In this document: positions 37,165 through 49,725 of the stretch, piece after piece
Numbering within the stretch: the first letter of the stretch is position 1
Layout: each line of letters begins with the position of its first letter
Notes under the pieces: generated by a model
What the model was told of the DNA's origin: nothing
The model's input: only the letters and a program-made list of their open reading frames with translations
Databases searched by the model: none
Origin: Sinomonas mesophila
GTDB taxonomy: Bacteria; Actinomycetota; Actinomycetes; Actinomycetales; Micrococcaceae
DNA length: 64,000 nucleotides
Assembly: GCF_001999765.1 (NCBI RefSeq)
Contig: NZ_MTIC01000023.1
Location: 38,926-102,925 of the forward strand
Direction: 5' to 3'
Position numbers and translations under genes: made by a program

Positions 37165-38241
37165 ATGCGCGCGACCATGATCCACGGCACCCGCGACATC
37201 CGCGTCGAGGACCGCCCGGACCCGGAGATCCGGCTCCCCGGCGACGCCATCGTGCGCGTCGTCGCCTCCTGCGTGTGCGGCTCCGACCTGTGGCCGTACC
37301 GCGGCGTGCGCGAGGTGGCCCGGCCGAAGCCGATCGGGCACGAGTTCGTCGGCGTCGTCGAGGCCCTCGGCGACGCGGTCTCGACGCTCTCCGTCGGGGA
37401 CTTCGTCGTCGCGCCGTGGGCGGTCTCGTGCGGAGTGTGCCCGCCCTGCCGCAACGGCGTCCAGGTGGCGTGCGAGCATCGCGCCTCGTGGGGCGGCGCG
37501 GACGAGGACGGACTCCCGGTCGACGGCGGCCAGGGCGAGAGGGTCCGTGTGCCCCTCGCCGACGGGACGCTCGTGCCCGTCCCCGGAGTCTCAGGGGTCA
37601 CCGTGCCCGACGAGGACCTGCTCAAGAGTCTCCTGACGCTCTCCGACGTCATGGGCACGGGACACCACGCCGCCGTGGCCGCCGGCGTCGGGCCCGGGCG
37701 CAGCGTCGTGGTGGTGGGCGACGGCGCCGTCGGCCTCTGCGGGGTGCTCGCGGCCAAGCGGCTCGGGGCCGAGCGGATCATCGCGATGTCCCGGCACGAG
37801 GACCGCGCCGCGATCGCGCGTCGGCTCGGGGCGACCGACGTCGTCGCCGAGCGCGGCCCGGGGGCCGCCGAGAAGGTCCGCGGGCTGCTCGGCGGGGTGC
37901 TAGCCGACTCGGTGCTCGAGTGCGTCGGCACGAAGGAGTCCATGGACCAGGCGCTGCGCTGCACGCGGCCGGGCGGGAGCCTCGGGTTCGTCGGCGTCCC
38001 GGCCGGCGGAGCCGAGCTGCCCATCGGCGTGCTCTTCTCGAAGAACATCAGCGTCGGCGGCGGGGCCGCCTCGACCCGGCACTACCTGCCCGAGCTGCTC
38101 GAGGACGTCCTCTCCGGGGCCATCAGCCCCGGGCTCGTGTTCGACGCCGTCATGCCCCTCGAGGACGCCGCCAAGGCCTACGCCGCCATGGACGAGCGGC
38201 GGGCGATCAAGGTCATGCTCGTCCCGGGAGGCAGCCGGTGA
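37165..38241 (+). CDS. Zinc-dependent medium-chain dehydrogenase
   Basis: 358-residue NAD(P)-dependent dehydrogenase. Catalytic zinc residues are in CVCGSDLW and GHEFVGVVE, the structural zinc site is CGVCPPCRNGVQVAC, and the nucleotide fold is VVVVGDGAVGLCGVLAAKRLGA. Substrate is unknown; the motif arrangement fits quinone-reductase/threonine-dehydrogenase-like enzymes acting on alcohols or aldehydes. GAGGAG precedes the ATG, and a TAGGTT -10 box lies at about 37122. The stop overlaps the cytosine deaminase start (GTGA). Confidence 0.88.
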   Translation: MRATMIHGTRDIRVEDRPDPEIRLPGDAIVRVVASCVCGSDLWPYRGVREVARPKPIGHEFVGVVEALGDAVSTLSVGDFVVAPWAVSCGVCPPCRNGVQVACEHRASWGGADEDGLPVDGGQGERVRVPLADGTLVPVPGVSGVTVPDEDLLKSLLTLSDVMGTGHHAAVAAGVGPGRSVVVVGDGAVGLCGVLAAKRLGAERIIAMSRHEDRAAIARRLGATDVVAERGPGAAEKVRGLLGGVLADSVLECVGTKESMDQALRCTRPGGSLGFVGVPAGGAELPIGVLFSKNISVGGGAASTRHYLPELLEDVLSGAISPGLVFDAVMPLEDAAKAYAAMDERRAIKVMLVPGGSR

Positions 38242-38675
38242 CGGGCGATCCGGGCTTCGAGGCAGCCCTCGCGGCGGCGCGGGACGGACTGCAGCAAGGC
38301 GGCATCCCCATCGGCGCAGCCCTGGTCCGCGGTGGCGAGGTCGTCGCCGTCGGCCACAACGAGCGGGTCCAGGGCGGCGACCCGATCGCGCACGGCGAGA
38401 TGTCCGCCCTCCGTGCCGCGGGCCGGCAGCGGACCTACCGCGACACGGTCCTCTACACGACGCTCGCTCCCTGCGCGATGTGCGCGGGCACGGTCATCCA
38501 GTTCAAGATCCCGCGCGTGGTGGTCGGCGAGCAGCGGAGCTTCCCAGGGGAGCTCGAGCTCCTGCGCTCGCGCGGGGTCGACGTCGTCGTGCTCGACGAC
38601 CGCCGCTGCATCGAGATGATGGAGGCCTTCCAGCGGCAGCATCCCGAGCTGTGGGCGGAGGACATCGCCGAGTAG
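38238..38675 (+). CDS. Yeast-type cytosine deaminase (Fcy1-like)
   Basis: 145-residue zinc deaminase. The ligands are His in HGEMSALR (with the catalytic Glu) and the two Cys of TTLAPCAMCAGTVI. The C-terminal half (RVVVGE, then VDVVVLDDRRCIEMMEAFQRQHPELWAEDIAE) resembles Saccharomyces Fcy1 closely and differs from bacterial tRNA adenosine deaminase and CodA. It likely converts cytosine to uracil for salvage. The GTG start overlaps the stop of the zinc dehydrogenase, so the two are coupled. Confidence 0.87.
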   Translation: MTGDPGFEAALAAARDGLQQGGIPIGAALVRGGEVVAVGHNERVQGGDPIAHGEMSALRAAGRQRTYRDTVLYTTLAPCAMCAGTVIQFKIPRVVVGEQRSFPGELELLRSRGVDVVVLDDRRCIEMMEAFQRQHPELWAEDIAE

Positions 38676-38688
38676 CGTCACAGATCGG

Positions 38689-38864
38689 GCGTTCCCGACC
38701 TGTCTCGCGGGGACGGACCGGTCTCGGGCGGGATTGCCGTCCGGGGGGCCGAGCCGCCAAGGCCGTCGGCGCTGTTTGCCGCCGGTCTCGTGGCGAAACA
38801 GGTGCCGCTCTGCGAGACCGGTGCGTTCCCGACCTGTCTCGCAAGGACGGACCGGCCTCGGGCG
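38689..38864. repeat. 42-bp direct repeats with GGTCTCG motifs
   Basis: Two copies of a 42-bp unit beginning GCGTTCCCGACCTGTCTCGC lie at 38689-38730 and 38823-38864, 39 of 42 bases identical. Between them CCGGTCTCG (38782-38790) and CGAGACCGG (38813-38821) form a hairpin. The 556-bp gap 38676-39231 otherwise holds only the degraded frame described separately. Confidence 0.9.
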
Positions 38865-38899
38865 AAACCGGTCCTTGCCGCCCGGGGCCCGACCGTCCC

Positions 38900-39233
38900 C
38901 GGCACCGAGCACGGCTACCGGCTCGGGGTGCTGCGGATCGACGTCGGCGAGCGCGAGGACGCCTAGCCGGCGCTCCTGGTTGCCGGCGAGCCGGGCAGCA
39001 TAGGCGTCCAGGCCGGCGTCGTCCGCCTCCGCGTACGCGACGGCGCCGCTTGTCAGGAGCTCGCGCACGCGCTCGGGGCCGAGCGTCCCGAGGAACACCT
39101 GCACCGACGAGGGCAGCGCGGTCGCGTAGCGCGTGCCGAGCCTCGTCGTGTGCCAGGTGCCGTGCCGGGAATAGCGGCCGCTCCTGCGCCGCTCTACATG
39201 CCACACGAGGACGTAACAGGAAGTGTCTGGCAT
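38900..39233 (-). pseudogene. Possible gene remnant reading into the 42-bp repeats
   Basis: On the minus strand a frame with protein-like composition (starts MPDTSCYVLVWHVE; later TALPSSVQVFLGTLGPERVRELLTSGAVAYAEADDAGLDAYAARL) runs for about 110 codons and then continues without a stop through the 42-bp repeats and on into the antisense of the deaminase gene. Its ATG at 39233 overlaps the start codon of the divergent gene. I interpret it as a gene whose 3' end was replaced by the repeat block; it could also be chance open frame in GC-rich DNA. No family recognised. Confidence 0.3.
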
Positions 39234-39708
39234 GGACTGGTCAGGCTGGGCGTTGTTCGGGCTGATGGCCACCGGGGCCCTCACCGCCGTGATGATCGCC
39301 GCGCAGATGGCTGGCTTCACCCGCTTGGACCTGCCCCTGGTCCTCGGCACCCTCGTCACCCCAGACCCCGACCGCGCGCGCGTCGTGGGCTTCTTCCTCC
39401 ATCTGATCGCCGGGCAGACGTTCGCCCTGGGCTACGCCTGGACCTTCGCGCTCCTGGGCTGGAGCAGCTGGTGGCTCGGCGGGCTGCTCGGGCTCCTACA
39501 CGGCGCCGTGGCGCTGACGCTCATCCTCCCGCTCCTGCCCGGGGTCCACCCGCGGATGGCCTCGCACCGGGCGGGCCCGTCGAGCCGCGCGGGCCTCGAG
39601 CCTCCCGGACTGCTGGGCCTCAACTACGGCGTCCAGACGCCCGCGGTCGCCGCCGCAGCGCATGTGCTCTACGGCGTCGTCCTCGGACTGCTCCTCGGGG
39701 CCCGGTGA
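39232..39708 (+). CDS. Four-helix membrane protein upstream of GH15 enzyme
   Basis: 158-residue protein with four hydrophobic helices (about 7-28, 50-70, 76-105 and 135-155). No family is recognised. AGGAAG lies nine bases before the ATG; a GTG at 39223 is too close to it. Its TGA overlaps the GTG of the GH15 gene, so the two are coupled. Confidence 0.75.
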   Translation: MDWSGWALFGLMATGALTAVMIAAQMAGFTRLDLPLVLGTLVTPDPDRARVVGFFLHLIAGQTFALGYAWTFALLGWSSWWLGGLLGLLHGAVALTLILPLLPGVHPRMASHRAGPSSRAGLEPPGLLGLNYGVQTPAVAAAAHVLYGVVLGLLLGAR

Positions 39709-41522
39709 GCGCGGTGCCGATCCCCCCGGTGCCGATAGGGGACTATGGCCTGCTCGGCGACACGAGGACGGCCCTGCTGGTCTCGGGCTCCGGGTCGATC
39801 GACTGGATGTGCGCGCCCGCCTTCGACAGCCCGCCCGTGTTCGGGCGGCTCGTCGGGGGCCCGGGCGCGGGCTCCTTCCGGGTGGGCCCCGCCCGGCCCA
39901 GCACCCTCGTGTCCCGCCGCTACCGCGGCGACTCCGCCACCCTCGAGACCGTGTGGGCGGCCGACGGCGGGCGGCTCACCCTCACCGAGGCCATGGTCGC
40001 CGAGGTCTCTGGCCGGCTGCTGCCGACGAGCCTCCTCGTACGCCGGCTCGCGGCCGAGGGCCAGCCAGTGGAGGTCGAGGTGCACTATGATCCCCGGCCC
40101 GCCAGGCCCCGCGAGTGCCGGTGGTCGAGGCGGAATGGGCACCTGGTCTGCGAGTCCGGCCCCCTGGCGCTCTCGCTCCGGTGCGAGCCGACGCTGCAGC
40201 TGGAGCCCGGGACCCCGGTGAGGGCCGTCGTCGCCCCCGGCCGGCCGCTCACGCTCGTGCTCGGCGTCGCCTACGGCGAGCCGCTCGTCTACGTGGACCC
40301 GGCGGCGGCGTGGGAGCTGGTCGCCGCGGACGAGGCCCGCTGGGAGGCATGGGCCGCGGAGATCGTCTCCGACCTCCCCTTCCGGCCCGCCGTCGTGCGG
40401 AGCCTGCTCACGCTGCGGCTGCTCACCTACTCCCCGTCGGGGGCGCCCGTCGCCGCCCCCACGACGTCGCTGCCCGAGAACCCCGGCGGAGTCCGCAACT
40501 GGGACTACCGCTTCACCTGGCCCCGGGACGCGAGCATCGGGGTGGCGACCTTCCTCGGCGTCGGCAAGACCCGTGAGGCCGGCAGCTTCCTGAGCTGGCT
40601 GCTGCACGCGAGCAGGCTGGCCCGCCCCCGCCTGCCCGCCCTCCTGACGCTCATGGGCCGCACGGTGCCGCGCGAGAGGGAGCTGGCGTGGCCCGGCTAT
40701 GCGGGCAGCACGCCCGTGCGCCTCGGGAACCTCGCCGCCGAGCAGCATCAGCTGGACGGCTACGGGTGGGTCCTGGACGCCGCGTGGGTCTTCGAGAAGG
40801 GCGGGCACCGCCTGTACTCGGAGACGTGGCGCGCGATGCGGGCCTTCGCCGACCTGGTCGCCGCCCGGTGGCGCGAGCCCGACGCCGGCATCTGGGAGGT
40901 CCGGGGGTCGCCCGCCCACCATGTGCACTCGAAGCTCATGGGCTGGCTGGCCCTCGACCGCGCCCTGCGCCTGGCCGAGCGCCACCGCGTGTCGCGGGGC
41001 CGACGGCGCCGCTGGGAGCAGGCGCGCGCTGCCCTGGCCGCGGAGGTGCGGGAGCGCGGAGTGGACGCTGCGACCGGCAGCTACGCCCGCGCCTACGGGG
41101 CGGACGACGTCGACGCGGCCCTCCTGATGCTCCCCCTGCTCGGCTTCGACGATCCCGCGTCCCCGCGGGTCCGGGCCACCATCGACCGCATCCGGAGCGA
41201 GCTGTCCGCGGGGGACGACGGCCTCGTCTACCGCTACCCGCCCGGCCGCGACGGCCTCCCCGGGACCGAAGGGGCCTTCCTCCCGTGCTCGTTCTGGCTC
41301 GTGCAGGCGCTGGCCCTGACCGGCCGGCGGGACGAGGCCGTCGCGGTCTTCTCATCGCTGCTCGAGCGGTCGACGCCGCTGGGCCTCTACGCGGAGGAGC
41401 TGGATCCGGAGACGGGCGAGCAGCTCGGGAACTTCCCGCAGGCCCTCACGCACGCCGCGCTCGTGCAGGCGGCCCTGGCCCTCCGCGACACCGCGGGCAC
41501 CGGGCAGGGGAGGGGCGCCTAG
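39705..41522 (+). CDS. GH15 glucoamylase/trehalase-type glycosidase
   Basis: 605-residue cytoplasmic enzyme of the GH15 group. An N-terminal beta-sandwich (IGDYGLLGDTRTALLVSGSGSIDWMCAPAFDSPPVFGRLVGG) is followed by the (alpha/alpha)6 domain with PENPGGVRNWDYRFTWPRDAS, the general-acid region GIWEVRGSPAHHVHSKLMGWLALDRA and the C-terminal YAEELDPETGEQLGNFPQALTHAAL. Mycobacterial members of this group are trehalases, so trehalose or small alpha-glucans are the likely substrates. The absence of a signal peptide fits an internal substrate. Confidence 0.92.
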   Translation: MSAVPIPPVPIGDYGLLGDTRTALLVSGSGSIDWMCAPAFDSPPVFGRLVGGPGAGSFRVGPARPSTLVSRRYRGDSATLETVWAADGGRLTLTEAMVAEVSGRLLPTSLLVRRLAAEGQPVEVEVHYDPRPARPRECRWSRRNGHLVCESGPLALSLRCEPTLQLEPGTPVRAVVAPGRPLTLVLGVAYGEPLVYVDPAAAWELVAADEARWEAWAAEIVSDLPFRPAVVRSLLTLRLLTYSPSGAPVAAPTTSLPENPGGVRNWDYRFTWPRDASIGVATFLGVGKTREAGSFLSWLLHASRLARPRLPALLTLMGRTVPRERELAWPGYAGSTPVRLGNLAAEQHQLDGYGWVLDAAWVFEKGGHRLYSETWRAMRAFADLVAARWREPDAGIWEVRGSPAHHVHSKLMGWLALDRALRLAERHRVSRGRRRRWEQARAALAAEVRERGVDAATGSYARAYGADDVDAALLMLPLLGFDDPASPRVRATIDRIRSELSAGDDGLVYRYPPGRDGLPGTEGAFLPCSFWLVQALALTGRRDEAVAVFSSLLERSTPLGLYAEELDPETGEQLGNFPQALTHAALVQAALALRDTAGTGQGRGA

Positions 41523-41546
41523 ATCCTTGGCGAGGCGCCCGCGAGA

Positions 41547-41600
41547 ACGTTCCGGGTACGCATCTCGCCGCCGTTTTGCCATTCCTAGTACACATCTCGA
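41547..41600. repeat. Intergenic repeat family A, copy 2 (half element)
   Basis: ACGTTCCGGGTACGCATCTC and the following about 30 bases align with the left half of the 96-bp palindrome at 18881-18930, with scattered substitutions. A further CCGGGTACGA appears about 30 bp beyond. The returning arm is degraded, so this copy no longer forms the long hairpin. Confidence 0.75.
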
Positions 41601-41681
41601 CGCCCTGTGGCCACTCCGGGTACGACAACGCCCTCCGACGGCACTCTCCCGAGGGCGCGCCGGATGCGGCACAGTGGAAGC

Positions 41682-42140
41682 ATGCAGCAGCAGCTCATCC
41701 AGATGATGGCGGCCCTCGCGAACCATCAGATGCGGCGCCGCTTCGCCGACGTCGAGATCGGCGGCGGGGCGGGCGTCCCCGGCGATCCCGACGCGGACCG
41801 ACTCCTCGTCGCGGCCGGCGCTCTGGAGGAGCTCCCCGATGGGAGGGTGCGGATCAGCGGGCCCGGACTGCGCGCACTCCTGGACCACGCCCGGGGGACG
41901 CTCGAGCCGAAGCCCGAGGGGAAGGTCGACCTCCTGCCCCGCCAGCACCGCCTGCGGCTTGAGGTTCTCGGCAAGGTCGCCGATGCGGTGCTCGGCGCTG
42001 ACGAGCGCATTCCGGAGAAGGAGCTCAACGCGAGGCTCGGTGACCAGGTCCTGGACATCCCGGGCGTGCGCCGCGCGCTCGTCGACGAGGGCCTCGTGGC
42101 CCGCGAGGCGGATGGCCACGCGTATTGGCGGTTAGGCTGA
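41682..42140 (+). CDS. DUF2087 family protein
   Basis: 152-residue protein whose C-terminal 70 residues match DUF2087: LLPRQHRLRLEVLGKVADAVLGADERIPEKELNARLGDQVLDIPGVRRALVDEGLVAREADGHAYWRLG, a winged-helix-like module often found alone or behind ArsR-type regulators. The N-terminal helix (QQQLIQMMAALANHQMRRRFADVEI) is helix-turn-helix-like. A DNA-binding or regulatory role is plausible but unproven. Confidence 0.82.
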   Translation: MQQQLIQMMAALANHQMRRRFADVEIGGGAGVPGDPDADRLLVAAGALEELPDGRVRISGPGLRALLDHARGTLEPKPEGKVDLLPRQHRLRLEVLGKVADAVLGADERIPEKELNARLGDQVLDIPGVRRALVDEGLVAREADGHAYWRLG

Positions 42141-42162
42141 ACCTTCACGCGGGGGACCCCCA

Positions 42163-42235
42163 TTGACACCTTCTGTGACGGGTGCCATATCCTGTCTAAG
42201 ACGCGCTATATGCGTGTTGTTGCGTTATCCGCAAC
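42163..42235 (+). promoter_or_regulatory. mscR promoter with candidate operators
   Basis: A consensus TTGACA (42163-42168) is followed 17 bases later by CATATC. Just downstream lie CGCTATATGC (42204-42213) and the palindrome GTTGCGTTATCCGCAAC (42219-42235; arms GTTGCG/CGCAAC). Both elements recur in the ferredoxin/reductase promoter at 50152-50306. Their position after the start site suits a repressor. Confidence 0.6.
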
Positions 42236-42328
42236 GTGATAATGTCCGCATCGCCCGCGCCGGCTCCTCGGATGGCTCCCTGCTGCGCCGATGAGCCTGC
42301 CCGGACGCGGGAAGGGAAGACAAGCAAT

Positions 42329-43414
42329 ATGGCTCACAGAGTGAAGGCGGTCATCGCCAGGGAGAAGAACGCGCCCGTGACGGTCGAGACCGTCATCGTC
42401 CCGGACCCCGGGCCCGGCGAGGCGCTCGTCGACATCCTCACGTGCGGCGTCTGCCACACCGACCTGCACTACAAGCTCGGCGGCATCACCGACGAGTTCC
42501 CCATCCTCCTCGGCCACGAGGCGACCGGCGTGGTCAGCGCCGTCGGGCCCGACGTCACCGACGTCAAGCCGGGCGACCGCGTCATCCTCAACTGGCGCGC
42601 CGTCTGCGGCTCGTGCCGCGCGTGCGCGAAGGGCCAGCCCCAGTACTGCTTCGCGACGCACAACGCGACGCAGAAGATGACGCTCGAGGACGGCACCGAG
42701 CTCACGCCCGCCCTCGGCATCGGAGCCTTCGCGGAGAAGACCCTCGTCGCGGCCGGCCAGTGCACGAAGGTCGACGACGACGCCGACCCCGCCGCCGTCG
42801 GCCTCCTCGGCTGCGGCGTCATGGCCGGCATCGGCGCCGCGATCAACACGGGCGAGGTCAAGCGCGGCGAGTCCGTCGCGGTGATCGGCTGCGGCGGCGT
42901 GGGCATCGCGGCGATCGCGGGCGCGAAGCTCGCCGGCGCGACGACGATCATCGCCGTCGACATCGACGCCAACAAGGTCGACATGGCCAAGTCCCTCGGC
43001 GCGACGCACGGCGTCGACTCCTCGACCGAGGACCCCATCGAGGCGATCCGCGCCCTCACGGGCGGGCACGGAGCGGACGTGGTGATCGACGCCGTCGGCC
43101 GCCCCGAGACGTACAAGCAGGCGTTCTACGCGCGCGACCTCGCGGGCCGCGTCGTCCTCGTCGGCGTCCCGAACCCGCAGATGCAGCTCGAGCTTCCGCT
43201 CCTGGACGTGTTCGGCCGCGGCGGCTCGCTCAAGTCCTCGTGGTACGGCGACTGCCTCCCGAGCCGGGACTTCCCGATGCTCGTGGCGCAGTACAAGCTC
43301 GGCAACCTGGACCTCGACGCCTTCGTCACCGAGCGCATCGCGATCGACCAGGTCGAGGAGGCCTTCGAGCGCATGCACGAGGGCAAGGTCCTGCGATCGG
43401 TGGTGGAGCTCTGA
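42329..43414 (+). CDS. mscR: S-(hydroxymethyl)mycothiol dehydrogenase
   Basis: Zinc, NAD-dependent enzyme that oxidises the adduct of formaldehyde and mycothiol (also called AdhE2/FadH). 361 residues with catalytic zinc region [10 protein letters not shown] (Cys42) and GHEATG (His63/Glu64), structural zinc Cys93, Cys96, Cys99 and Cys107, and the nucleotide fold [20 protein letters not shown]. The sequence lacks the longer loops of glutathione-type class III enzymes. It overlaps the metallo-beta-lactamase-fold gene by one base (TGATG). Formaldehyde is the natural product of demethylation by the enzymes encoded downstream. Confidence 0.93.
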   Translation: MAHRVKAVIAREKNAPVTVETVIVPDPGPGEALVDILTCGVCHTDLHYKLGGITDEFPILLGHEATGVVSAVGPDVTDVKPGDRVILNWRAVCGSCRACAKGQPQYCFATHNATQKMTLEDGTELTPALGIGAFAEKTLVAAGQCTKVDDDADPAAVGLLGCGVMAGIGAAINTGEVKRGESVAVIGCGGVGIAAIAGAKLAGATTIIAVDIDANKVDMAKSLGATHGVDSSTEDPIEAIRALTGGHGADVVIDAVGRPETYKQAFYARDLAGRVVLVGVPNPQMQLELPLLDVFGRGGSLKSSWYGDCLPSRDFPMLVAQYKLGNLDLDAFVTERIAIDQVEEAFERMHEGKVLRSVVEL

Positions 43415-44037
43415 TGGCCGTCCAGATCGAGAACGCCGTCACGTCCGGGACCTTCTCCCTCGACGGCGGCACGTGGGACGTGGACAACAACGTCTGGGTC
43501 GTGGGCAACGACGAGGAGTGCGTCATCATCGACGCCCCGCACGACGCCGCCCCGATCCTCGAGCAGGTCCGCGGCCGCAAGGTCCTCGCGCTCCTCCTGA
43601 CGCATGCGCACAACGACCACATCGGCGTCGCGCTCGAGCTCGCCAAGGCCGTGGGCGCGCCGATCCACCTGCACCCCGAGGACATGGTGCTGTGGTCGCA
43701 GGTCTACCCCGACGTCCGCCCGGACCGCTTCCTCGCCGACGGCGACGTTTTCGAGGTGGGCGGGGCGTCCCTCGAGGCGATCCACACGCCGGGCCACTCG
43801 CCCGGGTCCACGTGCTTCCTCCTCGCGAGCGAGGGCACCGTCTTCACCGGCGACACCCTCTTCAACGGCGGGCCCGGCGCGACGGGGCGGTCCTACAGCG
43901 ACTACCCGACGATCCTGACCTCGATCCGCGAGCGGCTCCTGCCGCTGCCGGCGGAGACCGTGGTGCGGACCGGGCACGGCGAGTCAACGACGATCGGGGC
44001 CGAGCGCGAGACGCTCTCCCGGCTGGCGGACAAGTAG
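43414..44037 (+). CDS. Metallo-beta-lactamase-fold hydrolase partner of MscR
   Basis: 207-residue protein with the metal motif THAHNDHIG, the third-His segment HTPGHSPGSTCF, the Asp of FTGDTLFNGG and a final GHGESTTIG. Members of this group follow mscR in many actinobacteria and are thought to hydrolyse the S-formylmycothiol product to formate and mycothiol; direct proof is limited. Translation is coupled to mscR. Confidence 0.9.
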   Translation: MAVQIENAVTSGTFSLDGGTWDVDNNVWVVGNDEECVIIDAPHDAAPILEQVRGRKVLALLLTHAHNDHIGVALELAKAVGAPIHLHPEDMVLWSQVYPDVRPDRFLADGDVFEVGGASLEAIHTPGHSPGSTCFLLASEGTVFTGDTLFNGGPGATGRSYSDYPTILTSIRERLLPLPAETVVRTGHGESTTIGAERETLSRLADK

Positions 44038-44062
44038 CGGCGGCGCCGCACGGCGTGAGCTG

Positions 44063-44105
44063 ACGACGACGGCGACATCCCCTCGCGGGGTGTCGCCGTC
44101 GTCGT
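44063..44105 (+). terminator. Terminator after the mscR operon
   Basis: A 19-bp stem (about 44063-44082 with 44087-44105) with a TCGC loop and a short T-containing tail. Confidence 0.85.
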
Positions 44106-44132
44106 TCTTGTGCGGCAGGGAGCCGACGGAAG

Positions 44133-44182
44133 GTGACCCCGCAACGCTGGGACGTGACCCCGCAACGCTGGGAGGTGACCCC
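44133..44182. repeat. 21-bp-period repeat array B3 (three units)
   Basis: GTGACCCC begins at 44133, 44154 and 44175, exactly 21 bp apart, with GCAACGCTGGGA or GCAACGCTGGGAG between. It is the same unit as arrays B1 and B2 about 18 kb away and lies between two hairpins in a convergent gene junction. Confidence 0.93.
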
Positions 44183-44193
44183 GCAACGACGCA

Positions 44194-44236
44194 AGAGGTG
44201 GCCACCCAACCCCTCTCGGGTTGGGTGGCCACCTCT
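44194..44236. terminator. Terminator after the dimethylglycine oxidase gene
   Basis: A perfect 19-bp stem (44194-44212 with 44218-44236) with a five-base loop, at the 3' end of the minus-strand operon and adjoining repeat array B3. Confidence 0.85.
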
Positions 44237-44266
44237 CTCAGGCTTTGACGGGCCTCCGAGCGGCGG

Positions 44267-47725
<3,459 letters not shown>

Positions 47726-47729
<4 letters not shown>

Positions 47730-49687
47730 TTGTTCTCCTTCGATGCTGTGCTGTCTGGGCCCGCTTCGGTCGCCGAAGCGCGGGCGTCTGGCTCCTCGTC
47801 ATCGCTGTCGCTCGGGCACCTCGTCACGAGCTCGAACTGGACGCCGCCGTGCTGCTCGACGCCCGTGCGGATGGCGCGCTCGACGACGTTGTCGGCGAGG
47901 CGGCGGCGCAGGGACAGCGGGTCGCGGCGGAGGTCCTTGGCGAGGGCGAAGCAGAGCAGGAGCATCACGACCACGAAGGGCAGTGCCGCGACGATGGTGA
48001 TGCGCTGCAGGCCTGACAGCGCTTCAGAGGGTACGTCTCCACCGGCCAGGAGCATGACGGCGGCGACGGCGCCGGTGAGGCTGCCCCAGAAGATGACCAC
48101 TCCGCGGCGGGGTTCCTCCGCGCCGTTGGAGCTGAGCGATCCCATCACGATGGATGCCGCGTCGGCTCCCGTGATGAAGAAGATCCCCACGAGGACCATG
48201 GCCAGGACGATAAGGGCGGTGATCCCCCAGGCGGGCAGGGGCAGGTTGTTGACCAGGTCGAACAGGGCTCCGTTGAAGCTCACGGTCGGGGCGCCGTCGA
48301 CCATCGTGACCAGGCCTGGGGTGCCTGCCTTGTCGGCCTCGGACTGGATGTGGAAGGCCGTGCCGCCGAAGATGCCGAACCAGATGACGGACACGAGGCT
48401 CGGGACGAGCAGCACGCCGGTGACGAACTGGCGGATCGTGCGGCCGCGGCTGATGCGGGCGATGAAGAGGCCGACGAACGGCGTCCAGGAAACCCACCAG
48501 GCCCAGTAGAAGATGGTCCAGCCGGACATCCACTCGCGCAGGGCCTCATCGCCCACGGCCTCGGTGCGGGACGACATCTCGGCCAGGTCGCGGGCGTAGT
48601 CGCCCACGGCGGACGGGATGAGGTTCAGGATGAACAGGGTGGGCCCCGCGACGAAGACGACGAGGGCGAGCACGACTGCCAGGACCATGTTGATGTTGGA
48701 CAGCCACTGGATGCCGCGGCTGATCCCGGAGACGGCCGAGGCGACGAAGCAGAAGGTCAAGACGGCAACGATCACCACGAGCACGGGGGTGCCGACCTCG
48801 CCGAACCAGCCGTTGGAGGTCATGCCGGAGCCGATCTGCAGCGCCCCCAGGCCCAGGGACGCGGCCGTGCCGAACAGGGTGGCGAAGATGGCCAGGATGT
48901 TGATGAACTTGCCGACCGGGCCCTCGACGGTGCGGATGCCGAAGAGCGAGGTGAAGGCGACCGAGATCAGTTGGCGGCGGCCCAGGCGGTAGGTGCCGTA
49001 GGCCATGGCGATGCCGACCACGGCGTACATGGCCCAGGGATGCAGGGTCCAGTGGAAGATCGAGGTGGCCATGGCCGTCTGGATGGCTTCGGGGGTCTGG
49101 CCGTTCACGGTGCCCGGCGGCGGGGAGATGTAGTGGTAGAGCGGTTCCGCCACACCGTAGAACATGAGCCCGATGCCCATGCCGGCGGCGAACATCATCG
49201 CGACCCAGGACACGGTCTTGTACTCGGGCTTCTCGCCGTCCTTGCCCAGGGGGATGTTGCCGAACTTGCCCAGCGCCAGCCACAGGACGAAGATCACGAA
49301 CAGGGAGGCCAGGAGCATGAAGAGCCAGCCCGTGTACTCCATCACCCAGTTCAGGGCACCCTTGGACGTCGCGGACAGGCTGTCACGCCCGGTGAAGCCC
49401 CAGACCACGAAGGCGACGGCGATGGCGCCCGTGATCCCGAAGGTGACCTTGTCCAGGGTGAGCTTGCGGTTGCGCCGCGCAGCGACAGCCTGCTCCGCCT
49501 TCGTCTGGCGCAGCTCCTGAAGGATCTGCTCGTGCTCTTCGACATCCGTCACGATGTTGGCTTCGACTTCGTCGGGGACCGCTGCTTCGATCAGCTGCTC
49601 GGCCGTTTCTTCGGCGGTGCCGTCGGCGTCGTTGCCGAGGGGACTCTTCTCAGGTGTTGGGGGTTTGAGGTCACTGTTGATCGCCAT
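47726..49687 (-). CDS. BCCT-family betaine/choline/carnitine transporter
   Basis: 653-residue secondary carrier in the cytoplasmic membrane. A hydrophilic acidic N-terminal tail (about 85 residues) precedes twelve helices. Signatures are GMGIGLMFYGVAEPLYHY and the Trp-rich substrate box WTIFYWAWWVSWTPFVGLFIARISRGRTIR. The C-terminal tail is charged and could be a regulatory (osmosensing-type) extension. Position between a Rieske ferredoxin and purU/dmg points to glycine betaine or choline as a nutrient. AAGGAAG lies before the ATG. Confidence 0.94.
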
Positions 49688-49725
49688 GGGGGGCTTCCTT
49701 GTGATTGACGTCGTGGGCAGGGGGC

